A DNA stretch of 64,000 bases. It comes from Ruminococcus flavefaciens MA2007. Its GTDB lineage: Bacteria > Bacillota > Clostridia > Oscillospirales > Ruminococcaceae. This document shows, piece after piece, positions 41,101-49,536 of this stretch. Made by a program: the position numbers and the translations under genes. The stretch spans positions 1-64,000 of the forward strand of contig NZ_JHXF01000016.1 in NCBI RefSeq assembly GCF_000621845.1, in the 5' to 3' direction. Each line of letters begins with the position of its first letter. The first letter of the stretch is position 1. A model generated the notes under the pieces. It made no database searches, was not told the DNA's origin, and saw only the letters and a program-made list of their open reading frames with translations.

Positions 41101-42636
41101 ATGAATAAAAAGAAATCAAAGCTTCGCCGTAAATTATTTGTATTGATATTGGTTTCCATGCTTTTTATTCTCATATGCATGATAGCTGTATTCGCATTCT
41201 TCACAAGTCATTTAAGAACACAGGAAAAAGACTCGCTTACTCAGTTTTCAAAGGATATGCAGGACTATTACTTTGAAGATCAGGTAATGATGCTGTACAA
41301 TACAAATCAGTATACTGTCGGACTTATCTCATATCTGACTGAAGAAAGGTTTTATCCCACCGATTCAGGTGCTGAATTTGAGGCGGAGATCGATCACATA
41401 ATGAACGTTTATTGTTCCACTATGAATATGGAGAATGAAGCGTCGCTTTATACGGATATAGTATTGTTTTACTATAATGATTTCTTTTACAGTCCCAGCG
41501 GTCAATCACGTACCCAAGCCGAAGAAATCCTTTCCGAACTGTTTTTTGACGAGCGCCGTCAGAGCGAAATAGGAAAATATCCCTTTCCTGACGGAATTAC
41601 ATGGTTAATGGAAAGCGGAGCGGATTATTCGACAATAAAAGCTGATGATTCCATTACAGCGATAGGAATAAATACAGTAAATTGTTTTGAAGCTCCATTA
41701 AAGATATGTGTCATCAAAAAACAGTATTATAACAAAGAAATAGATAATTATTCCAAGGTTTTTATAGATGAATATGCGGATAAAGCCAACAGATCCAGTA
41801 CCAGTGCACTGAAAAGAGCTCTTTTGATAATGGCTGCTGCATTGATAATGATGATCCTGCTATGTCTGTTCTATACCCGAAAAATAACAGGATATATTGC
41901 TGATCCGATCGAAATGGAACAACTCCGCGCACAGCAGGAGAAAGAGGCTCTTGAAGAAGCCAACCGAATGAAAACAGCCTTTCTCTCAGACGCTTCCCAC
42001 GAACTTAAAACGCCTCTTGCAGCGATGTCGGGTTATGCTCAGAATGCGGAAATGGACCTTGCAAACGGCGGCAGTACAGCTCTTGTACAGGAAAAACTCA
42101 AGCGTATCAGTTCCGAATCCAATCGCATGGCTCTCATGGTTACCCAGATACTTGACGCAACACGTATTGAGGAAGGACGAATGGTTCTTGAACTTGCTCC
42201 CTGCGATATTGAAAGCCTTGTGCGCGAGACCGTTGAGACTTATTTCGCAGTTCTGAACAAAAACAACAACCGCCTTGCACTCCGTATACCGCTTGAATTG
42301 CCAAAGGTCGAAGCCGACAGTTCGAGATTGCAGAGAGTATTCGTAAATCTCATCTCCAACGCCTTAAAGCACACTAAAAACGGTACAATACTCGTTAAGG
42401 CAGAGGAAGAAGACAGCTTCGTCAAAGTCACCGTAAAGGATACGGGAAGCGGTATCTCGGAAGAGGATATGCCTCATATCTGGGAGCGGTATTACAAGGG
42501 AAAGCACTCCGAAACAGGCACGGGACTTGGATTGTTCATATGCAAATTCATAATCGAGTCCCACGGCGGAAAGATATGGGCAGAAAGCGAAGTCGGCAAG
42601 GGTACGGCGTTTATGTTTACTTTGCCAATAAAATAA
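41101..42636 (+). CDS. Sensor histidine kinase 1
   Basis: A 511-residue membrane kinase. Membrane helix ~11-35 (LFVLILVSMLFILICMIAVF), an extracytoplasmic sensor (~36-235), a second helix (~238-258), then the HisKA domain with phospho-acceptor His in SDASHELKTPLAAMSGYAQN (~285-305) and the HATPase_c domain with the N box NLISNALKHTKNG, G1 DTGSGISEEDM and G2 TGTGLGLFI. AAGGAGGC precedes ATG 41101. Its ~220-residue catalytic half is almost identical to that of kinase 2 (45.1-45.76 kb), whereas the sensor is unrelated. It pairs with the divergent regulator. Confidence 0.93.
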   Translation: MNKKKSKLRRKLFVLILVSMLFILICMIAVFAFFTSHLRTQEKDSLTQFSKDMQDYYFEDQVMMLYNTNQYTVGLISYLTEERFYPTDSGAEFEAEIDHIMNVYCSTMNMENEASLYTDIVLFYYNDFFYSPSGQSRTQAEEILSELFFDERRQSEIGKYPFPDGITWLMESGADYSTIKADDSITAIGINTVNCFEAPLKICVIKKQYYNKEIDNYSKVFIDEYADKANRSSTSALKRALLIMAAALIMMILLCLFYTRKITGYIADPIEMEQLRAQQEKEALEEANRMKTAFLSDASHELKTPLAAMSGYAQNAEMDLANGGSTALVQEKLKRISSESNRMALMVTQILDATRIEEGRMVLELAPCDIESLVRETVETYFAVLNKNNNRLALRIPLELPKVEADSSRLQRVFVNLISNALKHTKNGTILVKAEEEDSFVKVTVKDTGSGISEEDMPHIWERYYKGKHSETGTGLGLFICKFIIESHGGKIWAESEVGKGTAFMFTLPIK

Positions 42637-42673
42637 GTATATTTTACATTATAACATATATAATCAAAAATAG

Positions 42674-42702
42674 CAACAACTGTATAAAAAAGTTGTTGTT
42701 AA
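42674..42702 (+). terminator. Hairpin after kinase 1
   Basis: AACAACT / AGTTGTT stem followed by AAATTAAG; weak terminator. Confidence 0.45.
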
Positions 42703-42737
42703 ATTAAGATTTCTGAAATTAATGGTTATTACATAAT

Positions 42738-42776
42738 AAAACAGCCTGTACGTTTCTGTACAGGCTGTTTTTGATA
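42738..42776. terminator. Strong terminator
   Basis: AAACAGCCTGTAC GTTTCT GTACAGGCTGTTTTT. Confidence 0.8.
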
Positions 42777-42780
42777 TATA

Positions 42781-43080
42781 AAATGGCAGTCCAATAACCG
42801 TAATACTTATATAGAATTTTATGCTTATTATTGAGAGAACCCCTTTTGAAAAAAGGGCTTCTCTCAAACTCTCTCCCTAAAACTTTCGTTTTGTTTTTTC
42901 ACAGATAGGGCGCACCTGCATTTTGCAGGTCTTTTTTATTTATGGAGCGCCCTATCTGAGAAAAAACCAGATAAAAGTCTTTGGAAAGGGGTTCGGGGAA
43001 GAACCTTTCCTCAGAAAGGTTTTCCCCGATAAAAAACTATAAGTTCCTATATGAGTATCATGGTTAATGAACTGCCATTT
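42781..43080. terminator. Terminator hairpin split by MITE copy 1
   Basis: AAATGGCAGT at 42781-42790 and ACTGCCATTT at 43071-43080 form a perfect stem, with T-rich flanks, after the minus-strand lipoprotein gene. The 265-bp element occupies its loop. Confidence 0.65.
42799..43063. mobile_element. MITE-like element copy 1
   Basis: About 265 bp with imperfect terminal inverted repeats (CGTAATACTTATATAG ... CCTATATGAGTATCATGG). Inside are hairpins GAGAGAACCCC/GGGCTTCTCTC, a nested CAGATAGGGCGC/GCGCCCTATCTG stem and GGAAAGG/CCTTTCC pairs. No coding capacity. The second copy is at 45825-46090, with differences mainly in loops. Confidence 0.75.
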
Positions 43081-43083
43081 TTA

Positions 43084-44055
43084 TTATCCGATCTTGCTGA
43101 AACCGACCTGACGGGCAGTGCCTTCTTTGCAGTCTTCCCAAAAGAGCGTACCGCCCTTGATATTGAATCTTGCAGTGCCGTCACTGTAAACCGTCACGGG
43201 CTCCAGAATATCACCGTTAGGTGCATGATCTGTTCTGCTCAGTGTTCCGCCGCCGGTGCATTCGATATATGTGCCGTCTTCACTGCATACGCAGCTGTAA
43301 TTCCACAGATAATCTGCAACTGCACTGTGTGCAGAAACCTCTGCGTTAATGGATTCGCGGTTCCTGCTTATCTGAATGTAATAATTATTGCCGTTCCATT
43401 GTGTTTCGCTTGCCCACTGTCCGATATACTCGTCAAATGGGTTTTCAGCTGTTACGGGAGTCTTGTTTTCCTCTGCGGGAGAATAGTCTCCTGACATGAC
43501 GAAGGATATTGCAGACGAATCAAAGCCCGAGCAGAGTCTCGGCGGCATATCATCTGACCAGCTCAGTCTGAAATCCTCCCATTTGCTGCCGTCTGCCTTG
43601 AAGAAACAGTACCATGCGTTAGAATGTGTGCCGTCAATGTCCTGTATCTCGATTTCGATTTTGCCGCATTCTTTTCCGCCGCCGCGGTACGCAAGCTCGT
43701 ATGAGCCGTCAGCATCGACAGTAAGAGTGCGTGGATCGAGGGCGTTTTCTTCATACCATGTACCGATTATAAGCATATAATCAGACTTGTTTATAGGTGA
43801 AGCACCGCTGCTTACAGGTGATCCTGCTGCTGTGTTGTTTTCATTTGCTTTGGTTTTAGCTTCGTTGGTGTTGCTCTTTGCACTTGTAGTGGTTGAAGCT
43901 GTTTTGCTTGCAGTTGAAGCAGCTATTGTTGATACAGCTGTTGAGGAAACTGTGACCTTTGATGATACTCCGCCGTTTTCGGAAGATGTACGTCCGCATG
44001 AAACTGTTGCGAACAGCATTGTAAGTATTGCAATATAAGAAACTATTTTTTTCAT
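43084..44055 (-). CDS. Lipoprotein paralogue beside kinase 2
   Basis: A 323-residue lipoprotein. Lipobox ATVSCG (Cys ~20); Ser/Thr/Ala/Lys linker (~25-85); two lipocalin-like domains (~98-195, GTWYEENALDPRTLTVDADG; ~210-320, GQWASETQWNGNNYYIQISR). These share the pattern G-x-W ... DG-x-Y with domain B of the LPXTG protein. The N-terminal 20 residues resemble the lipoprotein at 39391, suggesting locus duplication. GGAGAATT precedes the ATG. It is divergent from kinase 2 with operator 4 between, so may be its ligand-binding partner. Confidence 0.75.
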   Translation of the reverse strand: MKKIVSYIAILTMLFATVSCGRTSSENGGVSSKVTVSSTAVSTIAASTASKTASTTTSAKSNTNEAKTKANENNTAAGSPVSSGASPINKSDYMLIIGTWYEENALDPRTLTVDADGSYELAYRGGGKECGKIEIEIQDIDGTHSNAWYCFFKADGSKWEDFRLSWSDDMPPRLCSGFDSSAISFVMSGDYSPAEENKTPVTAENPFDEYIGQWASETQWNGNNYYIQISRNRESINAEVSAHSAVADYLWNYSCVCSEDGTYIECTGGGTLSRTDHAPNGDILEPVTVYSDGTARFNIKGGTLFWEDCKEGTARQVGFSKIG

Positions 44056-44140
44056 AATAATTCTCCTTTAATGATTTTTCATGACTGTTTATCATGTTTA
44101 CAATACTGTTATACCACATTCAGACATGAAATGCTGAAAA

Positions 44141-44156
44141 ATTACAGATTTGTAAT
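44141..44156. promoter_or_regulatory. ATTACA-N4-TGTAAT operator 4
   Basis: ATTACA GATT TGTAAT between the divergent lipoprotein and kinase 2 genes; a TATAAT box on the + strand lies at about 44184. Confidence 0.75.
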
Positions 44157-44232
44157 CCTATATACTTTGTTCTGAAAATATGGTATAATGTTCGTAATAA
44201 AAAATGTAAATTCCTTTAAGGAGCAAATATAT

Positions 44233-45762
44233 ATGAAAAAGAACTATTCCAAGAGCCGCTTGCTTAAAAGACGGCTTCTTATCGCATTTATTACCAGTCT
44301 TCTGACTGTTATCGGAATATGTACCGTAATTTTCAATGTTATGTATCATCAGGCATTGAACAGCGTGGATAAGCACTCCAGAGAGCTTGCCGATAAAACG
44401 GTCAATACTGTTTCTGAAGCATATTATCAGATGAATCTTTCAGCAGCACAGGGGACAATGTCTTTATTCGGCAGAAATATAGGTACTGAAATAAATGCGT
44501 ATGAGCAGCATTTCCGCAATCAGGAAGACCTTATCACATATGTGGCGCCAAGTGCGCAGCCGTATTTAAGGGATACCTGTCATTCAAGCGGTATTTTCTT
44601 TATACTTACAAATGACGGTATACAGGGCATAGATTTACAATATGGTGAAAGCTGCGATCAGCTTGCAGAAGAATTGTTTGAAACTCTTGATCAGATTGTT
44701 AAAGAAAATCCGGAATACTACGGATATTACCCGACTTTCAGAGATCATGTCTATAATCACCGCAAAACTCTCGGCGGAAATTACTTAAAAGCAGGAAAAG
44801 GTCAGATAATAGCATGGGATAACCTCATAAACTACTCGGAATACGACTTGTGTTACGGTATTATCGTAAATGAAGCCAATAACTGGCTCGTAGCACCTGT
44901 GAATGAAGTAACAAAAATCGAGTCTATCGCGCTCAACAGAAAATTAGATACTATATTCAGAAAATACGTTTATATAATGCTCGCTTCTATAGGCGGAGTC
45001 TTCCTGATGTTTATCATCATTTCCTTTATTCTTTCAAAGAAGCTTGCGGATCCTGTCGTTTCTGAGCATGATATGCTCGTAAAGGTAAACGAAATGAAGA
45101 CCGCGTTCCTCTCAGACGCTTCCCACGAATTGAAAACGCCTCTTGCAGCGATGTCGGGTTATGCTCAGAATGCGGAAATGGACCTTGCAAACGGCGGCAG
45201 TACAGCTCTTGTACAGGAAAAGCTCAAGCGTATCAGTTCCGAATCCAATCGCATGGCTCTCATGGTTACCCAGATACTTGACGCAACACGTATTGAGGAA
45301 GGACGCATGGTTCTTGAAATTGCTCCCTGCGATATTGAAAGCCTTGTGCGTGAGACCGTTGAGACCTATTTTGCAGTTCTGAACAAAAACAACAATCGTC
45401 TTGCACTTCGTATACCGCTTGAATTGCCAAAGGTCGAAGCCGACAGTTCAAGATTGCAGAGAGTATTCGTAAATCTCATCTCCAATGCCTTAAAGCACAC
45501 TAAAAACGGTACAATACTCGTTAAGGCAGAGGAAGAAGACAGCTTCGTCAAAGTCACCGTAAAGGATACGGGAAGCGGTATCTCGGAAGAAGATATGCCT
45601 CATATCTGGGAGCGCTATTACAAGGGTAAGCACTCCGAAACAGGCACGGGACTTGGATTGTTCATATGCAAATTCATAATCGAGTCCCACGGCGGCAAGA
45701 TATGGGCAGAAAGCGAAGTCGGCAAGGGCACGGCGTTTATGTTTACGTTGCCTATAAAATAA
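44233..45762 (+). CDS. Sensor histidine kinase 2 (no own regulator)
   Basis: A 509-residue membrane kinase. Membrane helix ~13-37, extracytoplasmic sensor ~38-240 unlike that of kinase 1, second helix ~243-265, then HisKA (SDASHELKTPLAAMSG) and HATPase_c (NLISNALKHTKNG, DTGSGISEEDM, TGTGLGLFI). From the HisKA to the stop the protein differs from kinase 1 at about one residue (Ile for Leu in MVLEIAPCD) and the DNA is nearly identical. AAGGAGC precedes ATG 44233. No response regulator adjoins it; it probably feeds the shared regulator at 40323. Confidence 0.93.
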   Translation: MKKNYSKSRLLKRRLLIAFITSLLTVIGICTVIFNVMYHQALNSVDKHSRELADKTVNTVSEAYYQMNLSAAQGTMSLFGRNIGTEINAYEQHFRNQEDLITYVAPSAQPYLRDTCHSSGIFFILTNDGIQGIDLQYGESCDQLAEELFETLDQIVKENPEYYGYYPTFRDHVYNHRKTLGGNYLKAGKGQIIAWDNLINYSEYDLCYGIIVNEANNWLVAPVNEVTKIESIALNRKLDTIFRKYVYIMLASIGGVFLMFIIISFILSKKLADPVVSEHDMLVKVNEMKTAFLSDASHELKTPLAAMSGYAQNAEMDLANGGSTALVQEKLKRISSESNRMALMVTQILDATRIEEGRMVLEIAPCDIESLVRETVETYFAVLNKNNNRLALRIPLELPKVEADSSRLQRVFVNLISNALKHTKNGTILVKAEEEDSFVKVTVKDTGSGISEEDMPHIWERYYKGKHSETGTGLGLFICKFIIESHGGKIWAESEVGKGTAFMFTLPIK

Positions 45763-45819
45763 GTAGATGACCGATTATTATAAGATGCATTACACCGCAT
45801 CATAACAAAAAGGGAACGC
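45761..45819 (+). repeat. Copy of recombinase 2 gene tail and terminator arm
   Basis: From the kinase 2 stop the sequence matches 37486-37541, the last codons of recombinase 2 plus GCATCATAA and the first terminator arm AAAGGGAACGC, with a few mismatches and indels. The coding frame is destroyed here. Confidence 0.75.
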
Positions 45820-46110
45820 ATAAGCGTAGTACTTATATAGAAGTTTTATGCTTATTATTGAGAGAACCCCTTTTGAAAAAGGGGCTTCTCTCAAACTCTC
45901 TCCCTAAAACTTTCGTTTTGTTTTTTCTCAGATAGGGCGCACCTGCATTTTTACAGGATTTTTTCATTTATGGAGCGCCCTATCTGAGAAAAAACCAGAT
46001 AAAAGTCTTTGGAAAGGGGTATGGGGGAGAACCTTTCCTCAGAAAGGTTTCCCCCATAATTAACTATAAGCTTCTATATGAGTATCACGGTTAAGCGTTC
46101 CCTTTATTTA
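45807..46110 (+). terminator. Terminator hairpin split by MITE copy 2
   Basis: AAAGGGAACGC at ~45809-45819 and GCGTTCCCTTTATTTA at 46095-46110 form the same terminator as at 37530-37565, with the element in its loop. Confidence 0.7.
45825..46090. mobile_element. MITE-like element copy 2
   Basis: About 266 bp, aligned over its whole length to 42799-43063. Inverted ends CGTAGTACTTATATAGAAG ... CTTCTATATGAGTATCACG are better matched than in copy 1. Non-coding. Confidence 0.75.
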
Positions 46111-46976
46111 TTCTTGCGTCTTACGACAACAGCCACAAGGTCAGGACCGATATTAGCGGTTACAACGGCGCCTATGCTGCCGAACATCTCAGCCTTTCTG
46201 CCCGTCTTTTTAGCAAGCTCCTTTTCGACTTCCTTAGCCACGGTGTCGTCCTTGCCGTGGAGCATGATATACGGAGTCTGTGGAGTCATATTCTTCTCGA
46301 CTATCTCAACGAGCTTGGAAACGATATTCTTTTCGCCTCTTATCTTGTCAACAGTTTCGGTATTTCCGTCAGCGAACATGATAACGGGCTTGAGTCCAAG
46401 AAGCTCTCCCGCAAAAGCCTTTGCTGCGGAGATACGTCCCGATTTCTTGGCATATTTGAGAGTGAACGGAACTGCATAGATGGCACTTACGTTGAACCAG
46501 TCCTCCAGATAAGCAACTATCTCCTCGGGCTCAGCGCCGCGGCGTATCTTTTTGGCGGCTTCCATAACGGGATAACCGTAGAAAAGAGAGTAGCACTTTG
46601 AGTCGATATTGTATATGCGCATTTTTCCCTCTGCCTCGGGATTATTTTCGTAAAAATCGTTCTTTGCAAGGACAGAGTTATTGAATGTACCCGAGCCCTT
46701 TGAGTTTATAGACACGCTGATGATATCTGTGTAGCCCTTTTCAAAAAGCTCCTTGTAGGTCTCCTCAAAGGTTATGGGAGAAATCTGTGAGTGCTTCGGT
46801 ATCTCGTCGGTAGTTTCGAGAAGCTCATAGAACTCCTTTGTTGACTTGTCGTAAATCTCCCTGAAGCTCTCGCCGCCAACGGTGAGAGTAAAGGGAAGCA
46901 CCTTTATGCCCAGCTCCTTTATTGTTTCTTTGGGAAGGTCGCAGCATGAATCGGTAAGTATAGCGATCTTGTTCAT
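46104..46976 (-). CDS. DegV-family fatty-acid-binding protein
   Basis: A 290-residue DegV protein. Domain 1 begins with KIAILTDSCCDLPKE; the fatty-acid head-group loop follows (HSQISPITFEETY ~60-72; SINSKGSGTFNNS ~90-102). C-terminal RKAEMFGSIGAVVTANIGPD matches the family. DegV/FakB-type proteins present fatty acids to a kinase (FakA), not found here. AAAGGAGAC precedes ATG 46976; the longer frame is rejected. The last codons overlap the T tract of the split terminator. trmL starts upstream on the same strand, 13 bases away. Confidence 0.92.
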   Translation of the reverse strand: MNKIAILTDSCCDLPKETIKELGIKVLPFTLTVGGESFREIYDKSTKEFYELLETTDEIPKHSQISPITFEETYKELFEKGYTDIISVSINSKGSGTFNNSVLAKNDFYENNPEAEGKMRIYNIDSKCYSLFYGYPVMEAAKKIRRGAEPEEIVAYLEDWFNVSAIYAVPFTLKYAKKSGRISAAKAFAGELLGLKPVIMFADGNTETVDKIRGEKNIVSKLVEIVEKNMTPQTPYIMLHGKDDTVAKEVEKELAKKTGRKAEMFGSIGAVVTANIGPDLVAVVVRRKNK

Positions 46977-46989
46977 AGTTTTGTCTCCT

Positions 46990-47487
46990 TTACCATTCGT
47001 ATTTTGTAAGCTTTCCCTCACGGGAAAGGTCGGGATAGTCCCATTGTCTCAGCACCTCGTAGACCGCTATTGCCACGGAGTTTGAGAGATTGAGGCTGCG
47101 CAGTTCATTGCGCATAGGTATTCTTACACAGCTCTCGGGATTGTCGTGGAGAAGCTCCTCGGGAAGTCCCTTGTCCTCCCGTCCGAAAACAAGGTAGGAA
47201 TTATCGGGGTATTCCGCTTCACTGTGGACGTGAAGTCCCTTTGTAGTGAAGTAGAAGAAATGACCGCCCTTGTTTTTCTCGAAGAAGTCCGCGAGGCTGT
47301 CGTAATAGGTGATGTCCAGCTTGTCCCAGTAGTCCAGACCTGCACGTTTCAGGTGCTTGTCGCTGACCTCGAAGCCCAGCGGACGGACGAGGTGCAGTCT
47401 TGCTCCCGTAACGGCGCAGGTTCGGGAGATATTTCCCGTATTCTGCGGTATCTGCGGTTCTACAAGGACGATATTGAGATTTTGCAT
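46990..47487 (-). CDS. trmL: tRNA (cytidine/uridine-34-2'-O)-methyltransferase
   Basis: A 165-residue SPOUT methyltransferase of normal length. NIVLVEPQIPQNTGNISRTC (4-23) and the trefoil-knot motifs LVFGREDKGLPEELL (~98-112), RIPMRNELRSLNLSNSVAIA (~122-141) are all typical. It methylates the wobble ribose of tRNA-Leu species. It is first in a two-gene unit with degV. Confidence 0.93.
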   Translation of the reverse strand: MQNLNIVLVEPQIPQNTGNISRTCAVTGARLHLVRPLGFEVSDKHLKRAGLDYWDKLDITYYDSLADFFEKNKGGHFFYFTTKGLHVHSEAEYPDNSYLVFGREDKGLPEELLHDNPESCVRIPMRNELRSLNLSNSVAIAVYEVLRQWDYPDLSREGKLTKYEW

Positions 47488-47544
47488 AATTATCCTTCTA
47501 TATAGTTTTATTTCAACTTCGTCTGTACGGAGAAAAAAGCCTGT

Positions 47545-48822
47545 TTATTTGGCGAAAAGCGCCTTTATACAGCAGTTATGGGGCTCAAAGTCAATATCCA
47601 GCGATTTTTTTATATCAGCGTCGGTGAGGTCCTTCCAGCCCGTTACGCAGTCATCGATGTATACAAAGGACTGTCCGCTTTCGGAAACTGTCCTGTATTC
47701 AGTGTCGCCGTAGTCGATATCCTCGCCTTCAACGGGAGCTCCCTTTTCATATGAGATGACAACGGCAAAGTCCGTAACATCAACGGGCTCATCAAGTTTT
47801 ATGGTATGATAGCCGTGATAATCGAGGACAGCGTCCTGTGTATACAGGATATCCTTGAAGTCGGCGCTGTATACCTGTATCTTGATATTCTGCTCGTCAA
47901 AGTCATTATATGTTCCCACAGCGGCAAGCTTGCCCGACTTATGGAAAACATTTGCGGTATTTGTCCATTCGCCTGTTTTTATGTACTTATCCTCTTCGTT
48001 GCCTGCGTCATAGCTGAGGATATCACCGTATTTATCGGTTACGGAGTGGCTTATGCCATACTCTAAAGGCGCACAATAGGACACATAAAAAAATCCTGCC
48101 GAGCCAAAAGAGCTGTTATAGCAAATCCACGCACCGTCCTCGGAAGCAGGCTCTTTGAAGTAATCCTTCGGGAAGTGGTCGTCATAGCCGATTATGGTAA
48201 TATCATGGTCGAATTCTTTTTTTGAATAATTAAGGGTATAATACTGTCCGAACCAGCCTTTATATTTTTCATCGGTATCGTTTACTCCGATAGCGACTCC
48301 GCCGCGGTTTTTCACAGCTTTTTTTATTGCTTCACGGTCTTTCACATCTAATATTACCGAGCTGTCGATAACATAGTCGCCGAATCCGTTAGTCAGAGTT
48401 TCTGTCAACATCCACTGCCAGCCGCCGAGCTCTTTAGGATCAACGCCTTCTTTCGGGAAAAAACCTTCATTCTTTTCATTTATATAGGTGATGTCGAGCA
48501 GTTCGAGCTGGTCTATCGAGGGATAGCTGCCGTACTTTTTAGCGTAGGCTGTTCCCATTCCTGCCACACCTGCATAAATCCAGCAGGTGCCGTATTTCTG
48601 CGTTTCCATTTTAAAATCGGATATTTCGTCCGCAATATTATAGTATCCGTCCTCACCGTGAACGTAGTCGCAGAACTTCTTCTCCTTTGTGGTTGTTTCA
48701 GCGGTGGTTTCAGCAGCAGTTGTTGTTTCGGTGAACTTATCGGAAGAGGTGTTATTATCCGAACAGCTGCAAACTGAAAGTATATTTGCCAGTAAAAGTG
48801 ATATTATAAGAAGTTTTTTCAT
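47545..48822 (-). CDS. Secreted C1 (papain-like) cysteine peptidase lipoprotein
   Basis: A 425-residue lipoprotein. Lipobox SVCSC (Cys ~20), short Thr/Glu linker, then a papain-fold domain (~60-280): QKYGTCWIYAGVAG contains the nucleophile Cys, KKEFDHDITIIGYDD the catalytic His and CYNSSFGSAGFFYVSY the Asn. The family is often called lectin-like or C1A surface peptidases in clostridia. The C-terminal ~120 residues form a beta-rich domain (DFKDILYTQDAVLDYHG). Likely digests peptides at the cell surface. Monocistronic. Confidence 0.88.
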   Translation of the reverse strand: MKKLLIISLLLANILSVCSCSDNNTSSDKFTETTTAAETTAETTTKEKKFCDYVHGEDGYYNIADEISDFKMETQKYGTCWIYAGVAGMGTAYAKKYGSYPSIDQLELLDITYINEKNEGFFPKEGVDPKELGGWQWMLTETLTNGFGDYVIDSSVILDVKDREAIKKAVKNRGGVAIGVNDTDEKYKGWFGQYYTLNYSKKEFDHDITIIGYDDHFPKDYFKEPASEDGAWICYNSSFGSAGFFYVSYCAPLEYGISHSVTDKYGDILSYDAGNEEDKYIKTGEWTNTANVFHKSGKLAAVGTYNDFDEQNIKIQVYSADFKDILYTQDAVLDYHGYHTIKLDEPVDVTDFAVVISYEKGAPVEGEDIDYGDTEYRTVSESGQSFVYIDDCVTGWKDLTDADIKKSLDIDFEPHNCCIKALFAK

Positions 48823-48919
48823 CGTTATTTTCCTTTCGTGATATCGGAATACTTCAGCGCTTTTTTCAGATAATATTACTGTCCGCCCTCGCGGATAATA
48901 AACAATGGAGTATTGTGTT

Positions 48920-49093
48920 ATGAACTTGATGTCACTTGCAAAGGGTGCGGCTGCGGGAGCTGTAGTAGGCTTTGCCTGCTATGCGCTGTCCAACGCCCGT
49001 CCCATGAAGAAAATGAGCATAAAGCGCGACGCAGGGAAAACTCTCAAAGCCGCAGGAAATCTGCTTGACGATATAAAGTCTGTGCTTATGTAG
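48920..49093 (+). CDS. Small membrane protein (YtxH-like)
   Basis: A 57-residue protein: one Gly/Ala-rich membrane helix (KGAAAGAVVGFACYALSNA) and a basic tail ending NLLDDIKSVLM. This resembles small YtxH-type proteins. ATG 48920 is preferred because GGAG is 9 bases upstream. The end overlaps the convergent ruvX by 8 bases. Function unknown. Confidence 0.6.
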   Translation: MNLMSLAKGAAAGAVVGFACYALSNARPMKKMSIKRDAGKTLKAAGNLLDDIKSVLM

Positions 49094-49514
49094 GCTCGCC
49101 CGAATTGCGTCTGTAGCCTAAATAGCTCTCGAGGATAAGCACTGCCGCCACTGCGTCGACTACAGCCTTGCGTTTTTTGCCGCGTGTGTTGGTGACGTTC
49201 AGCGCGTTATGTGCTGAAACTGTGGTGCAGCGCTCGTCCCAGAGCTTAACGGCAACGCCTGTGAGCTTTTCAAGCTCCTCGGCGAAAAGCTTGCATTTTT
49301 CGGCTCTTTCACCGACAGTTCCGTTCATATTCATGGGATAGCCCACCACTATCTGCTCGGCACGCTGTTCTTTGGCAAGAGCAGCGGTTTTTTCTATACA
49401 TTTTGTGAAGTCCTTTTCGGCGATGACCGTCACGGGAGAAGCTATCATCTCGCTTTTTCCGCATACTGCGATACCCGTTCTTGCGTCGCCGAAGTCAACT
49501 GACATTATAATCAT
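49086..49514 (-). CDS. ruvX: RuvX/YqgF-family Holliday junction resolvase
   Basis: A 142-residue RNase-H-fold nuclease. SVDFGDARTGIAVC (5-18) carries the first catalytic Asp; IVVGYPMNMNGTVGERAEKC (~55-75) is the family signature; DERCTTVSAH (~96) and VVDAVAAVLILESYL (~122) supply the other acidic residues. It is essential in many bacteria for rRNA processing or recombination. Length is normal. Confidence 0.93.
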   Translation of the reverse strand: MIIMSVDFGDARTGIAVCGKSEMIASPVTVIAEKDFTKCIEKTAALAKEQRAEQIVVGYPMNMNGTVGERAEKCKLFAEELEKLTGVAVKLWDERCTTVSAHNALNVTNTRGKKRKAVVDAVAAVLILESYLGYRRNSGEPT

Positions 49515-49536
49515 TGTATTTTTCCTTTGTAATATT

